From assembly GCA_035492055.1 (NCBI GenBank), contig DATJJR010000099.1, forward strand, positions 1 through 56,206: a stretch of DNA of 56,206 nucleotides, read 5' to 3'. The notes below the pieces were generated by a model. The model worked only from the letters and a program-made list of their open reading frames with translations. It was not told the DNA's origin and did no database searches. This stretch comes from Ga0074130 sp035492055 (lineage in GTDB: Bacteria; Pseudomonadota; Gammaproteobacteria; Burkholderiales; Rhodocyclaceae). A program made the translations under genes and the position numbers. Positions within the stretch are counted from its first letter, which is position 1; the number at the start of each line of letters is the position of its first letter. This document shows positions 18,177 to 25,825 of the stretch, in pieces.

Positions 18177-19655
18177 ATGAGCCAAAACACTGAACCTCTC
18201 GATGTCCTGCTGGTTGGCGCAGGCATCATGAGCGCAACGCTGGGCGTGCTGCTCAAGGAGCTTGATCCATCGCTGACGTTGAAGATCGTGGAGATGCGCG
18301 ATTCGGGCGCAGCAGAGAGTTCGAATCCCTGGAATAACGCCGGTACTGGCCATGCCGGTTTGTGCGAAATGAATTACACGCCGCAGGCGGCCGATGGCTC
18401 GGTGAATGTCAGTAAGGCGATTCAGATCAACAGCCAGTTCGAGGTGTCGAAGCAATTCTGGGGGCATCTTGTTGCCACGGGTGTTTTCGGTGCGCCGCAG
18501 AACTTCATCAATTCTGTGCCGCACATGTGTTTCGTGCGTGGCGAAAAAGATGTCGATTTTCTGAAAAAGCGTCATGCAGGCATGAGCGCGCACCACGCTT
18601 TTGCGACGATGGAATACAGTGAAGACCGTGCTCGCATGCAGGAATGGATTCCGCTGACGATGACAGGCCGCGCTGCGAGCGAAAAACTTGCCGTGACGCG
18701 TGTGGAGCAAGGTACTGACGTGAACTTCGGTTCACTCACTACACAATTGCTGGGCTATCTGGATCGTGACAACGATGTCGCCATCAGCTACAACCAGCGC
18801 GTGACGGCGCTGTCGCGCACTGACAAAGGTTGGCGCGTGAGTATGCGCGATAGCATCAACGGTGAAGTACAGGTTGTCGAGGCACGTTTTGTTTTTCTCG
18901 GCGGTGGCGGCGGGGCGCTGCCGTTGTTGCAAATGTCAGGTATTCCCGAAGGCAAGGGTTTTGGCGGGTTCCCTGTGAGCGGTCAATGGCTGCGTTGTGA
19001 CGATCCTGCCATCGTGGGCCGTCATCAAGCCAAGGTCTACAGTCGCGCCGAAGTCGGCGCGCCGCCGATGTCGGTGCCGCATCTTGATACGCGCGTAGTC
19101 GACGGTAAGACATCGCTGCTGTTTGGGCCGTTTGCCGGTTTCTCAACCAAATTCCTCAAACAGGGTTCGTATCTTGATTTGTTCATGTCGATGCGACCGG
19201 ACAATGTTGGCCCAATGTTGGCTGCGGGTCGGGACAATATGGATTTGACCCGGTATCTGGTGCACGAGGTCAGACAGTCGGACGAAGAACGGATGACGGC
19301 TTTGCGTCGCCTCTATCCTGAAGCCAAGGCGAAGGATTGGCGTCTCGAGATCGCCGGTCAGCGCGTCCAGATTATCAAGCGAGATGCCAAGAAGGGCGGC
19401 ATTCTGCAATTCGGAACTGAAGTCGTCGCTGCAGGCGATGGCTCGATCGCCGCCTTGCTGGGTGCGTCGCCGGGCGCGTCGGTCAGTGTGCCGATCATGC
19501 TGGATTTGATCGAGCGTTGTTTTGCTGATCGCATGCCTGCATGGCGTGCGCGTATCGAAGAGATTTTTCCGGCTCGGGAAACGGCCCTGCAAACAGACGC
19601 CGGCCTCTATCGCGAGATCGGTGCATTGAGCGCCAAGCGACTGGGATTGGTTTGA
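18177..19655 (+). CDS. mqo: Malate:quinone oxidoreductase
   Basis: Mqo is an FAD-dependent peripheral membrane enzyme that oxidises L-malate to oxaloacetate and passes electrons to quinone, an irreversible alternative to malate dehydrogenase in the TCA cycle. The 492-residue product has the FAD dinucleotide loop VLLVGAGIMSATLG at the N terminus and the family block FLGGGGGALPLLQMSGIPEG followed by FGGFPVSGQWLRC. Length matches the family. There is no good ribosome-binding site before ATG 18177, though this start gives the expected N terminus. It would feed the quinone pool used by the bo3 oxidase encoded about 28 kb downstream. Confidence 0.95.
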   Translation: MSQNTEPLDVLLVGAGIMSATLGVLLKELDPSLTLKIVEMRDSGAAESSNPWNNAGTGHAGLCEMNYTPQAADGSVNVSKAIQINSQFEVSKQFWGHLVATGVFGAPQNFINSVPHMCFVRGEKDVDFLKKRHAGMSAHHAFATMEYSEDRARMQEWIPLTMTGRAASEKLAVTRVEQGTDVNFGSLTTQLLGYLDRDNDVAISYNQRVTALSRTDKGWRVSMRDSINGEVQVVEARFVFLGGGGGALPLLQMSGIPEGKGFGGFPVSGQWLRCDDPAIVGRHQAKVYSRAEVGAPPMSVPHLDTRVVDGKTSLLFGPFAGFSTKFLKQGSYLDLFMSMRPDNVGPMLAAGRDNMDLTRYLVHEVRQSDEERMTALRRLYPEAKAKDWRLEIAGQRVQIIKRDAKKGGILQFGTEVVAAGDGSIAALLGASPGASVSVPIMLDLIERCFADRMPAWRARIEEIFPARETALQTDAGLYREIGALSAKRLGLV

Positions 19656-19667
19656 ACCGGATACGCG

Positions 19668-20336
19668 TCAGTGTGACTCAATAAAAATCGGGCCGCTCGG
19701 TATGGTACGTGCAGCGCGCATGCGCTCAAAATCCAATCGGCGCTGGTCGTTCAATGCCTGTATTCTTTTCTGCTGTTCAGCCTGTGCAACTTCTGCTGCA
19801 TAGCGGCGTGAGTCTGCTCGGTTTTGCATGGCTTCGATTTCATTCAGGATTGCAGCCTGGCGCTGTGCCTTGATTTGTTCTTGCTCGGCTTTGGCTTCTT
19901 CAGCCGCTTGCTTTGCCGCTTCCTGCTTGGCGCGAGCTTGTTCCTGTTCCAGCTGGATTTGCTGAAGGGCTTGTTCTTTTTCTATTTGCATGTGCTGGTA
20001 CTGAAAGTAGGCCACGATGCTGCCAGCAACAAGCAATAGAAACAGCGCAATATGTGAAAGTGAAATAGTTCGTGGTTGATGCTCAAAACTGTCCGTTAGA
20101 TAACTGCTCTGACGATCATTGATCAGCCGTTGATCGTAAAGCTGGCGCCTGATGGGTGTAGAGAGAACCGCGAATGCTTCGTTGATGGCCTGGTATTGAA
20201 TGTTGCTGATGTGACGAGGTTCGCTTTCCGGTAAGTCTTCTTCGTATTGTTGTTTCAATCGCAGAAAAGCGCTTTTGATCCTGCTTGGGCTGGCATCTTC
20301 TTCAATATCGAGAATTTCATACAGATTCTTCCCCAC
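19668..20336 (-). CDS. Membrane-anchored J-like coiled-coil protein lacking HPD, GTG start
   Basis: A 222-residue protein of unknown role. Residues 4-70 look like a DnaJ J domain: LYEILDIEEDASPSRIKSAF, then helix II ending LRLKQQY, and a helix III ending AFAVLSTPIRRQLYD. The catalytic HPD tripeptide is replaced by EED at about 32-34, so it should not stimulate DnaK normally. A single membrane helix (about 91-113) follows, then a Glu/Gln/Ala-rich coiled coil (about 116-205). The GTG start at 20336 has GGGGAG six bases upstream and gives MGKNLYEILD. It converges with mqo and diverges from the M50 protease gene. No partner is obvious. Confidence 0.75.
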   Translation of the reverse strand: MGKNLYEILDIEEDASPSRIKSAFLRLKQQYEEDLPESEPRHISNIQYQAINEAFAVLSTPIRRQLYDQRLINDRQSSYLTDSFEHQPRTISLSHIALFLLLVAGSIVAYFQYQHMQIEKEQALQQIQLEQEQARAKQEAAKQAAEEAKAEQEQIKAQRQAAILNEIEAMQNRADSRRYAAEVAQAEQQKRIQALNDQRRLDFERMRAARTIPSGPIFIESH

Positions 20337-20447
20337 TGCAGACTCCCCATAAACTTGTTTGAGAATTGATTTAAGAAATATCTTTTTTTGAAAGATTATA
20401 TGTATTGTTTTTTCATTTGTATGAAATGGATTGATTTCCCGCACGCA

Positions 20448-20475
20448 TTGGTGGCTGCGGGGCCACTGATATAAT
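20448..20475 (+). promoter_or_regulatory. Extended -10 promoter, possibly leaderless, for M50 gene
   Basis: TGATATAAT (20467-20475) is an extended -10 element with a perfect TATAAT; a loose -35, TTGGTG, sits at 20448-20453 with a 16-bp spacer. The expected start near 20482 is only about two bases before ATG 20484. No ribosome-binding site is visible (CCCGGCCG precedes the ATG), so the mRNA may be leaderless. Confidence 0.55.
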
Positions 20476-20483
20476 CCCGGCCG

Positions 20484-21131
20484 ATGGACAGTCTGATTCA
20501 GGCATTGGCGATTAACGCCTTGCCGGTGATTTTTGCGATTACGCTGCATGAAGCGGCGCACGGATATGTGGCGCTGCATTTTGGCGACAAGACCGCTTGG
20601 CAATTGGGTCGCATCAGTGCCAATCCGATGCGGCATATCGATCCGATTGGTACTTTGCTTGTTCCGGGGCTGATGTTGCTCATTTCCGGTGGCGGGTTTC
20701 TCTTTGGCTGGGCCAAGCCCGTACCGGTGAATTTCGGGCATTTGCGTCATCCCAAGCGCGACATGCTGTGGGTGGCAGCGGCTGGACCGGCGGCGAATCT
20801 GGCCATGTTGCTTGGCTGGGCCTTTCTGTATAAATATGGCGTCGATAATCCTGATGGTTTGTACGGCTCAGCCTCGATGGCGATGGGCAAGGCCGGCATC
20901 ATCATCAATGCGAGCCTCATGTTGTTGAATTTACTGCCTTTGCCACCGCTGGATGGCGGTCGCATCATGGTGAGTTTGTTACCTAACCGGATGGCGTGGC
21001 GTTTTGCGCAAGTCGAGCGTTATGGCTTCATCATCCTGCTGCTTTTGATGTTTTCCGGCGCCTTGAATGCGATACTCTTGCCGCTTATGCAAGGTTTACT
21101 TGCCCTGATTTCTTCCCTTTTCAACTTCTAA
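20484..21131 (+). CDS. M50-family site-2 protease-like membrane protein
   Basis: An intramembrane zinc metalloprotease of the short YwhC/Rip-like class; its substrate is unknown. The 215 residues contain HEAAH at positions 22-26 in the first hydrophobic segment. The middle of the protein has GWAKPVPVNFGHLRHPKRD, and NLLPLPPLDGGRI near the C terminus provides the third metal ligand. There are about five membrane segments and no PDZ domain, unlike RseP at 4.1 kb. Its stop overlaps the trpS start (TAATG). In many betaproteobacteria such a gene heads the trpS-scpA-scpB group. Confidence 0.88.
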   Translation: MDSLIQALAINALPVIFAITLHEAAHGYVALHFGDKTAWQLGRISANPMRHIDPIGTLLVPGLMLLISGGGFLFGWAKPVPVNFGHLRHPKRDMLWVAAAGPAANLAMLLGWAFLYKYGVDNPDGLYGSASMAMGKAGIIINASLMLLNLLPLPPLDGGRIMVSLLPNRMAWRFAQVERYGFIILLLLMFSGALNAILLPLMQGLLALISSLFNF

Positions 21132-22333
21132 TGTACGCAGAACGAGTTCTCTCCGGCATGCGCCCGACCGGGCGTTTGCATCTTGGTCACTATCACGGCG
21201 TCCTTAAAAACTGGGTGAAGCTGCAGCACGAGCATCCATGCCTGTTTTTCGTGGCCGATTGGCATGCACTGACGACGAACTACGACGATACCGCCGGCAT
21301 CGAGCAGAACACGTGGGATATGGTGATTGACTGGCTTGCTGCGGGCGTGGATCCGGCGCAGGCGACGATTTTCATTCAGTCGCAGGTGCCAGAGCATGCC
21401 GAGTTGCATCTGCTGATGTCGATGATGACGCCGCTCGGTTGGCTTGAACGGGTGCCGACCTACAAGGACCAGATCGAAAAACTGAGCCACAAGGATTTGA
21501 CGACGTACGGCTTCCTCGGCTACCCACTGCTGATGAGCGCAGACATCCTGATCTATCGTGCCGACAAGGTGCCGGTGGGCGAAGACCAGATTCCGCACAT
21601 CGAATTCACGCGTGAGTTGGCGCGTCGGTTCAATCATTTGTACGGCCGTGAACCGGGTTTCGAGGACAAGGCAAGGGAAGCGGTCAAGAAGCTGGGCAGC
21701 AAGCGCGCCAAGCTCTACGAAGAGCTGCGCAACCGTTATCAAGAAAAGGGCGATCAGGAGGCCATTGCACAAGGGCATGCATTGCTCGACGAAGCACAAA
21801 GTTTGTCGCACTCCGATCGTGAGCGCCTGTTTGGCTATCTCGAAGGCGGCAGCAAAATGATTTTGGCTGAGCCAAATGCCTTACTCACCGAGGCGTCGAA
21901 GATGCCTGGGCTTGATGGGCAGAAAATGTCCAAGTCGTATAACAACACCATTTTCTTGCGCGAAGATGCCGATTCCATCAGCAAGAAAATTCGCACCATG
22001 CAAACCGACCCGCAGCGCGTGCGCCGCACTGATCCTGGCGATCCGGACAAATGTCCGGTGTGGCAGTTGCATCAAGTGTATTCGGGTGATGACGTCAAGG
22101 AATGGGTGCAGCAGGGTTGCCGTAGCGCCGGTATTGGTTGTATTGAGTGCAAACAGCCGGTAATCGAAGGCATGCTGAAAGAGCAGGAGCCGATGCGTGA
22201 GCGTGCGCGCGTGTATGAAGAGGATCCGGGGCTGGTGAAAAACATCGTTGCCGATGGCTGTGAACGTGCTCGCAAACTGGCGCAGGAAACTATGCGCGAT
22301 GTACGCGAAGCAATGGGATTGCATTACTCCTGA
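21131..22333 (+). CDS. trpS: Tryptophanyl-tRNA synthetase
   Basis: TrpRS charges tRNA-Trp. The 400-residue class I synthetase carries the HIGH-type signature HLGH (residues 17-20, in RPTGRLHLGHYHG) and KMSKS at 265-269. It is longer than the E. coli enzyme (334) because of a charged helical insertion of about 60 residues near 175-245 (EAVKKLGSKRAKLYEEL and onward) before the KMSKS half, seen in many proteobacterial enzymes of this size class. ATG 21131 overlaps the stop of the protease gene by one base; a longer frame upstream lies inside that gene and is rejected. Confidence 0.95.
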   Translation: MYAERVLSGMRPTGRLHLGHYHGVLKNWVKLQHEHPCLFFVADWHALTTNYDDTAGIEQNTWDMVIDWLAAGVDPAQATIFIQSQVPEHAELHLLMSMMTPLGWLERVPTYKDQIEKLSHKDLTTYGFLGYPLLMSADILIYRADKVPVGEDQIPHIEFTRELARRFNHLYGREPGFEDKAREAVKKLGSKRAKLYEELRNRYQEKGDQEAIAQGHALLDEAQSLSHSDRERLFGYLEGGSKMILAEPNALLTEASKMPGLDGQKMSKSYNNTIFLREDADSISKKIRTMQTDPQRVRRTDPGDPDKCPVWQLHQVYSGDDVKEWVQQGCRSAGIGCIECKQPVIEGMLKEQEPMRERARVYEEDPGLVKNIVADGCERARKLAQETMRDVREAMGLHYS

Positions 22334-22353
22334 ATCTTTGGCGGAGAGTTGCC

Positions 22354-23250
22354 GTGGAAACCGTACAGACCGACATTGATCCGCCCGAGCCTATTGAATC
22401 GGCGACAACGCCGCTACAGGAGGCCGAGGCTGCTATCGTTGCGGATACTGTCATTGAGCAGCATCTGGTCAAGGTGTATGGCGAGCGTCTGGAGACGATG
22501 CCGAAGGATCTCTATATCCCACCGGATGCGCTGGAGATCATTCTCGAAAGCTTCGAAGGGCCGCTTGATCTACTGCTGTATCTGATTCGCAAGGCCAACG
22601 TGAACGTCCTCGACATTCCGATGGCGCCGCTGACCAGGCAGTATCTGACGTATGTCGAGGCCATGCGCAAACGCAACCTCGAACTGGCCGCCGAATACCT
22701 GCTGATGGCAGCGATGCTGATCGAGATCAAGTCGCGCATGCTGTTGCCGCGCGTGACGAAGAACGAGGAGGGCGAAGCTGAAGATCCGCGCGCCGAGCTG
22801 GTTCGTCGTTTGGTTGAGTATGAGAAGATGAAGTCCGCCGCAGCCAAGCTGGATGAATTGCCGCAGGCTGGGCGCGACTATGAATGGGTTTCGGTCTGGG
22901 TAACGGACGATGTAATCGAAGCACAGCCTGAGGTGAATCTGCACGACCTGCAGGTGGCATGGCTAGCCCTGATGAAGCAGGCGAAGGTTACGCAGACCCA
23001 TAAGATCAGGCGCGAGGAATTGTCCGTGCGCGAATACATGACGGGCATCCTGCGCAAGTTGTCGGGCAAGGGCTATGTCGTATTCGAGAGTTTGTTCGAC
23101 ATTGGCGCTGGTGCGCCGCAACTGGTGGTCAGTTTCCTTGCCGTACTTGAATTGGCACGCGAATCGCTGATCGAAATCACCCAGAACGAGGCGCTTGCGC
23201 CTATCTATGTGAGGCTGCCGGAAATCGATGCTGCAACTGTACAAGCCTGA
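22354..23250 (+). CDS. scpA: Segregation and condensation protein A, GTG start
   Basis: ScpA is the kleisin subunit that bridges the SMC heads in the chromosome-organising SMC-ScpAB complex. The 298-residue product has an N-terminal extension of about 50 residues. The kleisin head then reads LESFEGPLDLLLYLIRKANV and NVLDIPMAPLTRQYLTYVEAM, followed by MLIEIKSRMLLPR, and a winged-helix C terminus. GTG 22354 has GGAGAG upstream at good spacing. It overlaps scpB by 23 bp, consistent with coupled, stoichiometric production. Confidence 0.92.
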   Translation: METVQTDIDPPEPIESATTPLQEAEAAIVADTVIEQHLVKVYGERLETMPKDLYIPPDALEIILESFEGPLDLLLYLIRKANVNVLDIPMAPLTRQYLTYVEAMRKRNLELAAEYLLMAAMLIEIKSRMLLPRVTKNEEGEAEDPRAELVRRLVEYEKMKSAAAKLDELPQAGRDYEWVSVWVTDDVIEAQPEVNLHDLQVAWLALMKQAKVTQTHKIRREELSVREYMTGILRKLSGKGYVVFESLFDIGAGAPQLVVSFLAVLELARESLIEITQNEALAPIYVRLPEIDAATVQA

Positions 23251-23788
23251 CGATTACAAGCGTGTGCTAGAAGCTGCGCTGCTGGCGACCAGCGAACCGA
23301 TGACGCTGGCCGACCTGAAAAAGCTCTTTGACGAGCAGTTTGATGATGAAACCTGGCGCACGCTGCTCGACGATTTGCGCCGCGATTGGTCACAAAGGGG
23401 TGTGGAACTGGTACAGTTGGCAACCGGCTGGCGTTTCCAGACCAAGCCTGAGTATCAGGCCTACATTGACCGACTCAAGATTGAGAAGTCTCCGCGTTAC
23501 TCGCGGGCGGTCATGGAAACCTTGGCGATCATTGCCTACCGTCAACCGGTAACTCGTGGTGACATCGAAGACATTCGTGGCGTTGCCGTATCACCGAATA
23601 TTTTAAAAACCCTGGAAGGGCGTGGCTGGATCGATACCGTTGGGCATCGCGATGCCCCCGGCCGTCCGGCACTGTACGCGACGACGCGTGCATTTCTAGA
23701 CGACCTCGGCCTGCGCAGCCTCGCCGAATTACCGCCGCTTACCGAAATCGAAGGGATGATGGATCTTGCCGAATCCGCGTCGCAATAG
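23228..23788 (+). CDS. scpB: Segregation and condensation protein B
   Basis: ScpB is the winged-helix dimer that binds ScpA in the SMC complex. The 186-residue product contains the typical repeats YKRVLEAALLATSEPMTLADL and the core block YSRAVMETLAIIAYRQPVTRG followed by DIEDIRGVAVSPNILKTLEGRGWI. A GRPALYATTRAFLDDLGL segment ends the second winged helix. ATG 23228 lies inside the end of scpA. The 3' end overlaps the proposed rluB start by 23 bp. Confidence 0.93.
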   Translation: MLQLYKPDDYKRVLEAALLATSEPMTLADLKKLFDEQFDDETWRTLLDDLRRDWSQRGVELVQLATGWRFQTKPEYQAYIDRLKIEKSPRYSRAVMETLAIIAYRQPVTRGDIEDIRGVAVSPNILKTLEGRGWIDTVGHRDAPGRPALYATTRAFLDDLGLRSLAELPPLTEIEGMMDLAESASQ

Positions 23789-25196
23789 TAGTAACAAGAA
23801 CACGCCGTTCCGCTCTGGTGGCGGTCAATCGCAAGGCGAGCAGGGGGCGGGCGCTGGCGGCCGCCGTGGTGCCGGCCGTTTCAACAAGCAACGCCCAGGT
23901 GGACAAGGTGGTGGTGCTGGTCGCAACATGCTGGTCACCGATCCGGAACCCAAACTGCACAAGGCGCTGGCAGATGCCGGTTTGGGGTCGCGCCGAGAAC
24001 TGGAAGACTGGATCATCGCTGGCCGGGTCAGCGTGAATGGCATGCCTGCGCACGTTGGCCAACGCATCGGCCCGGAAGACAAGATTCGCGTCAATGGCAA
24101 GCTGGTACAGCTTCGTTTTGCACAGACGCGGTTACCGCGTGTGTTGATCTATCACAAGCCTGAAGGTGAAATCGTGTCACGCGATGATCCGGAGGGGCGT
24201 CCAAGTGTCTTCGACAAGCTACCGCGCCTCAAGGCCGGGCGCTGGATTACCGTTGGTCGGCTTGACTTCAATTCCTGCGGCTTGCTGGTAGTGACGAATA
24301 ACGGCGATTTGGCCAACCGCATGATGCATCCGCGCTACGAGCTGGAGCGAGAGTACGCCGTGCGTGTCCTTGGCGAATTGACGGAAGAGCAAAGACAGCA
24401 ATTGCTTGATGGCATCATGCTGGAAGATGGCCTTGCCAAGTTTCATACTTTGATCGACAACGGCGGCGAAGGCAGTAACCATTGGTACAAGGTCACGCTC
24501 AGCGAAGGGCGTAATCGCGAAGTGCGCCGGATGTTTGAGTCGATTGGCTTTACCGTGAGCCGCCTGATGCGTGTGCGTTACGGCCCGATCAGCCTGCCAC
24601 CGCGTTTGAAGCGTGGTCAGTGTCGTGACCTTGAGCCGCAGGAAATGACTCAGCTCATGGAATGGGCGAAAAGCCTGCCCGAGCAGGAATTGGACGAGCT
24701 TGACGATGATGAGCTGATGCCGCTGGAAACAAGTGACGACGAGCACGAAGAGGGCGATATCAACGGCAACCTGATCGATTTCCAGCCCCGCGGTGGCGAG
24801 CGATCGGCCGGCGAACGTACTCATGGCGGCCAAAACGGTCGTGGCAAGCCGCAAAACAAGCCTCAGCACAATCAACAGCGTCGCCAGCAAAGTCAGCGAA
24901 ATCAGCAAGGCGGCTCGCAGGGCGATCGGTCAGCTGATCAGGATCAGGCGCTGCGTGACAGCCAAAACCGTGAAGGACAGCAGCGGCGTGGACAGGGCCA
25001 ACATGGTAAGCGTCGCCCCCAAAGCACGCAACGTCCGTCGCAAGATGGACAAGTACCTGTAGTTGCCGAAGGTGCGTCAGTAACTCAACAATCGCAAGGC
25101 GAGGCTGGCACAGAAGGTACCGTAAACAAACCACGTAATCGCCGTCGCCGCTTTGGTCCGCGCAAAAAGCCGGAAACTTCAAGCTCGGAGGTATGA
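23766..25196 (+). CDS. rluB: 23S rRNA pseudouridine synthase RluB-like, TTG start and long disordered tail
   Basis: RluB isomerises uridine 2605 of 23S rRNA. The 476-residue protein starts with a basic, Gly-rich segment (1-50). An S4 RNA-binding domain follows (about 57-105, KLHKALADAGLGSRRELEDW). The catalytic domain has GRLD at 164-167 (Asp167 nucleophile) and the NREVRRMFESIG motif. After about residue 300 comes an acidic patch (ELDELDDDELMPLE). From about 335 it is a low-complexity Gln/Arg/Gly/Asn-rich tail ending in basic residues. No ATG is available near the beginning; TTG 23766 overlaps scpB and is the best start, with AAGGGATG upstream. Function is secure, start less so. Confidence 0.9.
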   Translation: MPNPRRNSSNKNTPFRSGGGQSQGEQGAGAGGRRGAGRFNKQRPGGQGGGAGRNMLVTDPEPKLHKALADAGLGSRRELEDWIIAGRVSVNGMPAHVGQRIGPEDKIRVNGKLVQLRFAQTRLPRVLIYHKPEGEIVSRDDPEGRPSVFDKLPRLKAGRWITVGRLDFNSCGLLVVTNNGDLANRMMHPRYELEREYAVRVLGELTEEQRQQLLDGIMLEDGLAKFHTLIDNGGEGSNHWYKVTLSEGRNREVRRMFESIGFTVSRLMRVRYGPISLPPRLKRGQCRDLEPQEMTQLMEWAKSLPEQELDELDDDELMPLETSDDEHEEGDINGNLIDFQPRGGERSAGERTHGGQNGRGKPQNKPQHNQQRRQQSQRNQQGGSQGDRSADQDQALRDSQNREGQQRRGQGQHGKRRPQSTQRPSQDGQVPVVAEGASVTQQSQGEAGTEGTVNKPRNRRRRFGPRKKPETSSSEV

Positions 25197-25211
25197 AACC
25201 GAGGCCGGCTC

Positions 25212-25324
25212 TGATATAATCTTTCGGCTTTGGTGGTGTAGCGTTTTCGCTGATGCCACCCGGTTCGGGTTTTACTCAGAGCCGCACAGAATTAATAAGA
25301 AATGGGCATTGCGCCCATTTTTTA
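25212..25324 (+). promoter_or_regulatory. rimP operon promoter with structured leader and premature terminator
   Basis: TGATATAAT (25212-25220) is an extended -10 without a recognisable -35; transcription should start near 25227. The leader can fold a hairpin from GGTGG (25232-25236) and CCACC (25256-25260), with an inner AGCG/CGCT stem (25240-25243/25248-25251) around TTTT. It then ends in a perfect 8-bp stem AAATGGGC (25300-25307)/GCCCATTT (25313-25320) running into T residues, a classical intrinsic terminator 28 bp before the rimP ATG. This layout suggests attenuation of the rimP-nusA-infB operon or a short stand-alone RNA of about 100 nt. A rimP-leader attenuator has been described elsewhere in proteobacteria; whether this is the same family I cannot test. 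Confidence 0.6.
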
Positions 25325-25351
25325 TTTGTACGAACGGAATTGGCGATTTTC

Positions 25352-25780
25352 ATGCAACTGGTTGATTTAATTGAACAGACGGTAACGGGGTTGGGCTACG
25401 AGCTCGTGGATTTCGACACGAGTCCGCGCGCGCGCCTGCTTACTGTTTATATCGATAAGCCGGACGGCGTGAATATTGATGATTGCGCTACGGTCAGCAA
25501 TCAGCTGACGCGCGTCTTTACTGTAGAAAACATTGATTTCGATCGTCTCGAAGTGTCATCCCCGGGTCTTGATCGGCCACTCAAGAAGTTGAGTGACTTT
25601 GAGCGTTTTGCTGGCCAGCAGGCAAGTGTTCGCTTGCGCGTGGCGGTTGATAATCAACGGAATTTCACTGGAACCCTGCTTGGGGTTCGCGATGGGCGTG
25701 TTTGTCTGGATACCGAGAAGGGCGAGTTGTTGATTGCGCTCGAAGAATTGGACAAGGCGCGTCTTGTCCCTAAGTTTTAA
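25352..25780 (+). CDS. rimP: Ribosome maturation factor RimP
   Basis: RimP helps the 30S subunit mature. The 142-residue product has the N-terminal domain (MQLVDLIEQTVTGLGYELVD, then VYIDKPDGVNIDDCATVSNQ) and the conserved LEVSSPGLDRPLK block. A C-terminal Sm-like domain follows. ATG 25352 gives the family's N terminus; an upstream in-frame ATG at 25253 would place the leader terminator inside the gene and is rejected. It leads the rimP-nusA-infB-rbfA-truB operon and is preceded by the structured leader. Confidence 0.95.
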   Translation: MQLVDLIEQTVTGLGYELVDFDTSPRARLLTVYIDKPDGVNIDDCATVSNQLTRVFTVENIDFDRLEVSSPGLDRPLKKLSDFERFAGQQASVRLRVAVDNQRNFTGTLLGVRDGRVCLDTEKGELLIALEELDKARLVPKF

Positions 25781-25825
25781 TGCCAAGTTTTGAAATAGCG
25801 AATTGAGAGTTCGGAGGAATACTGA

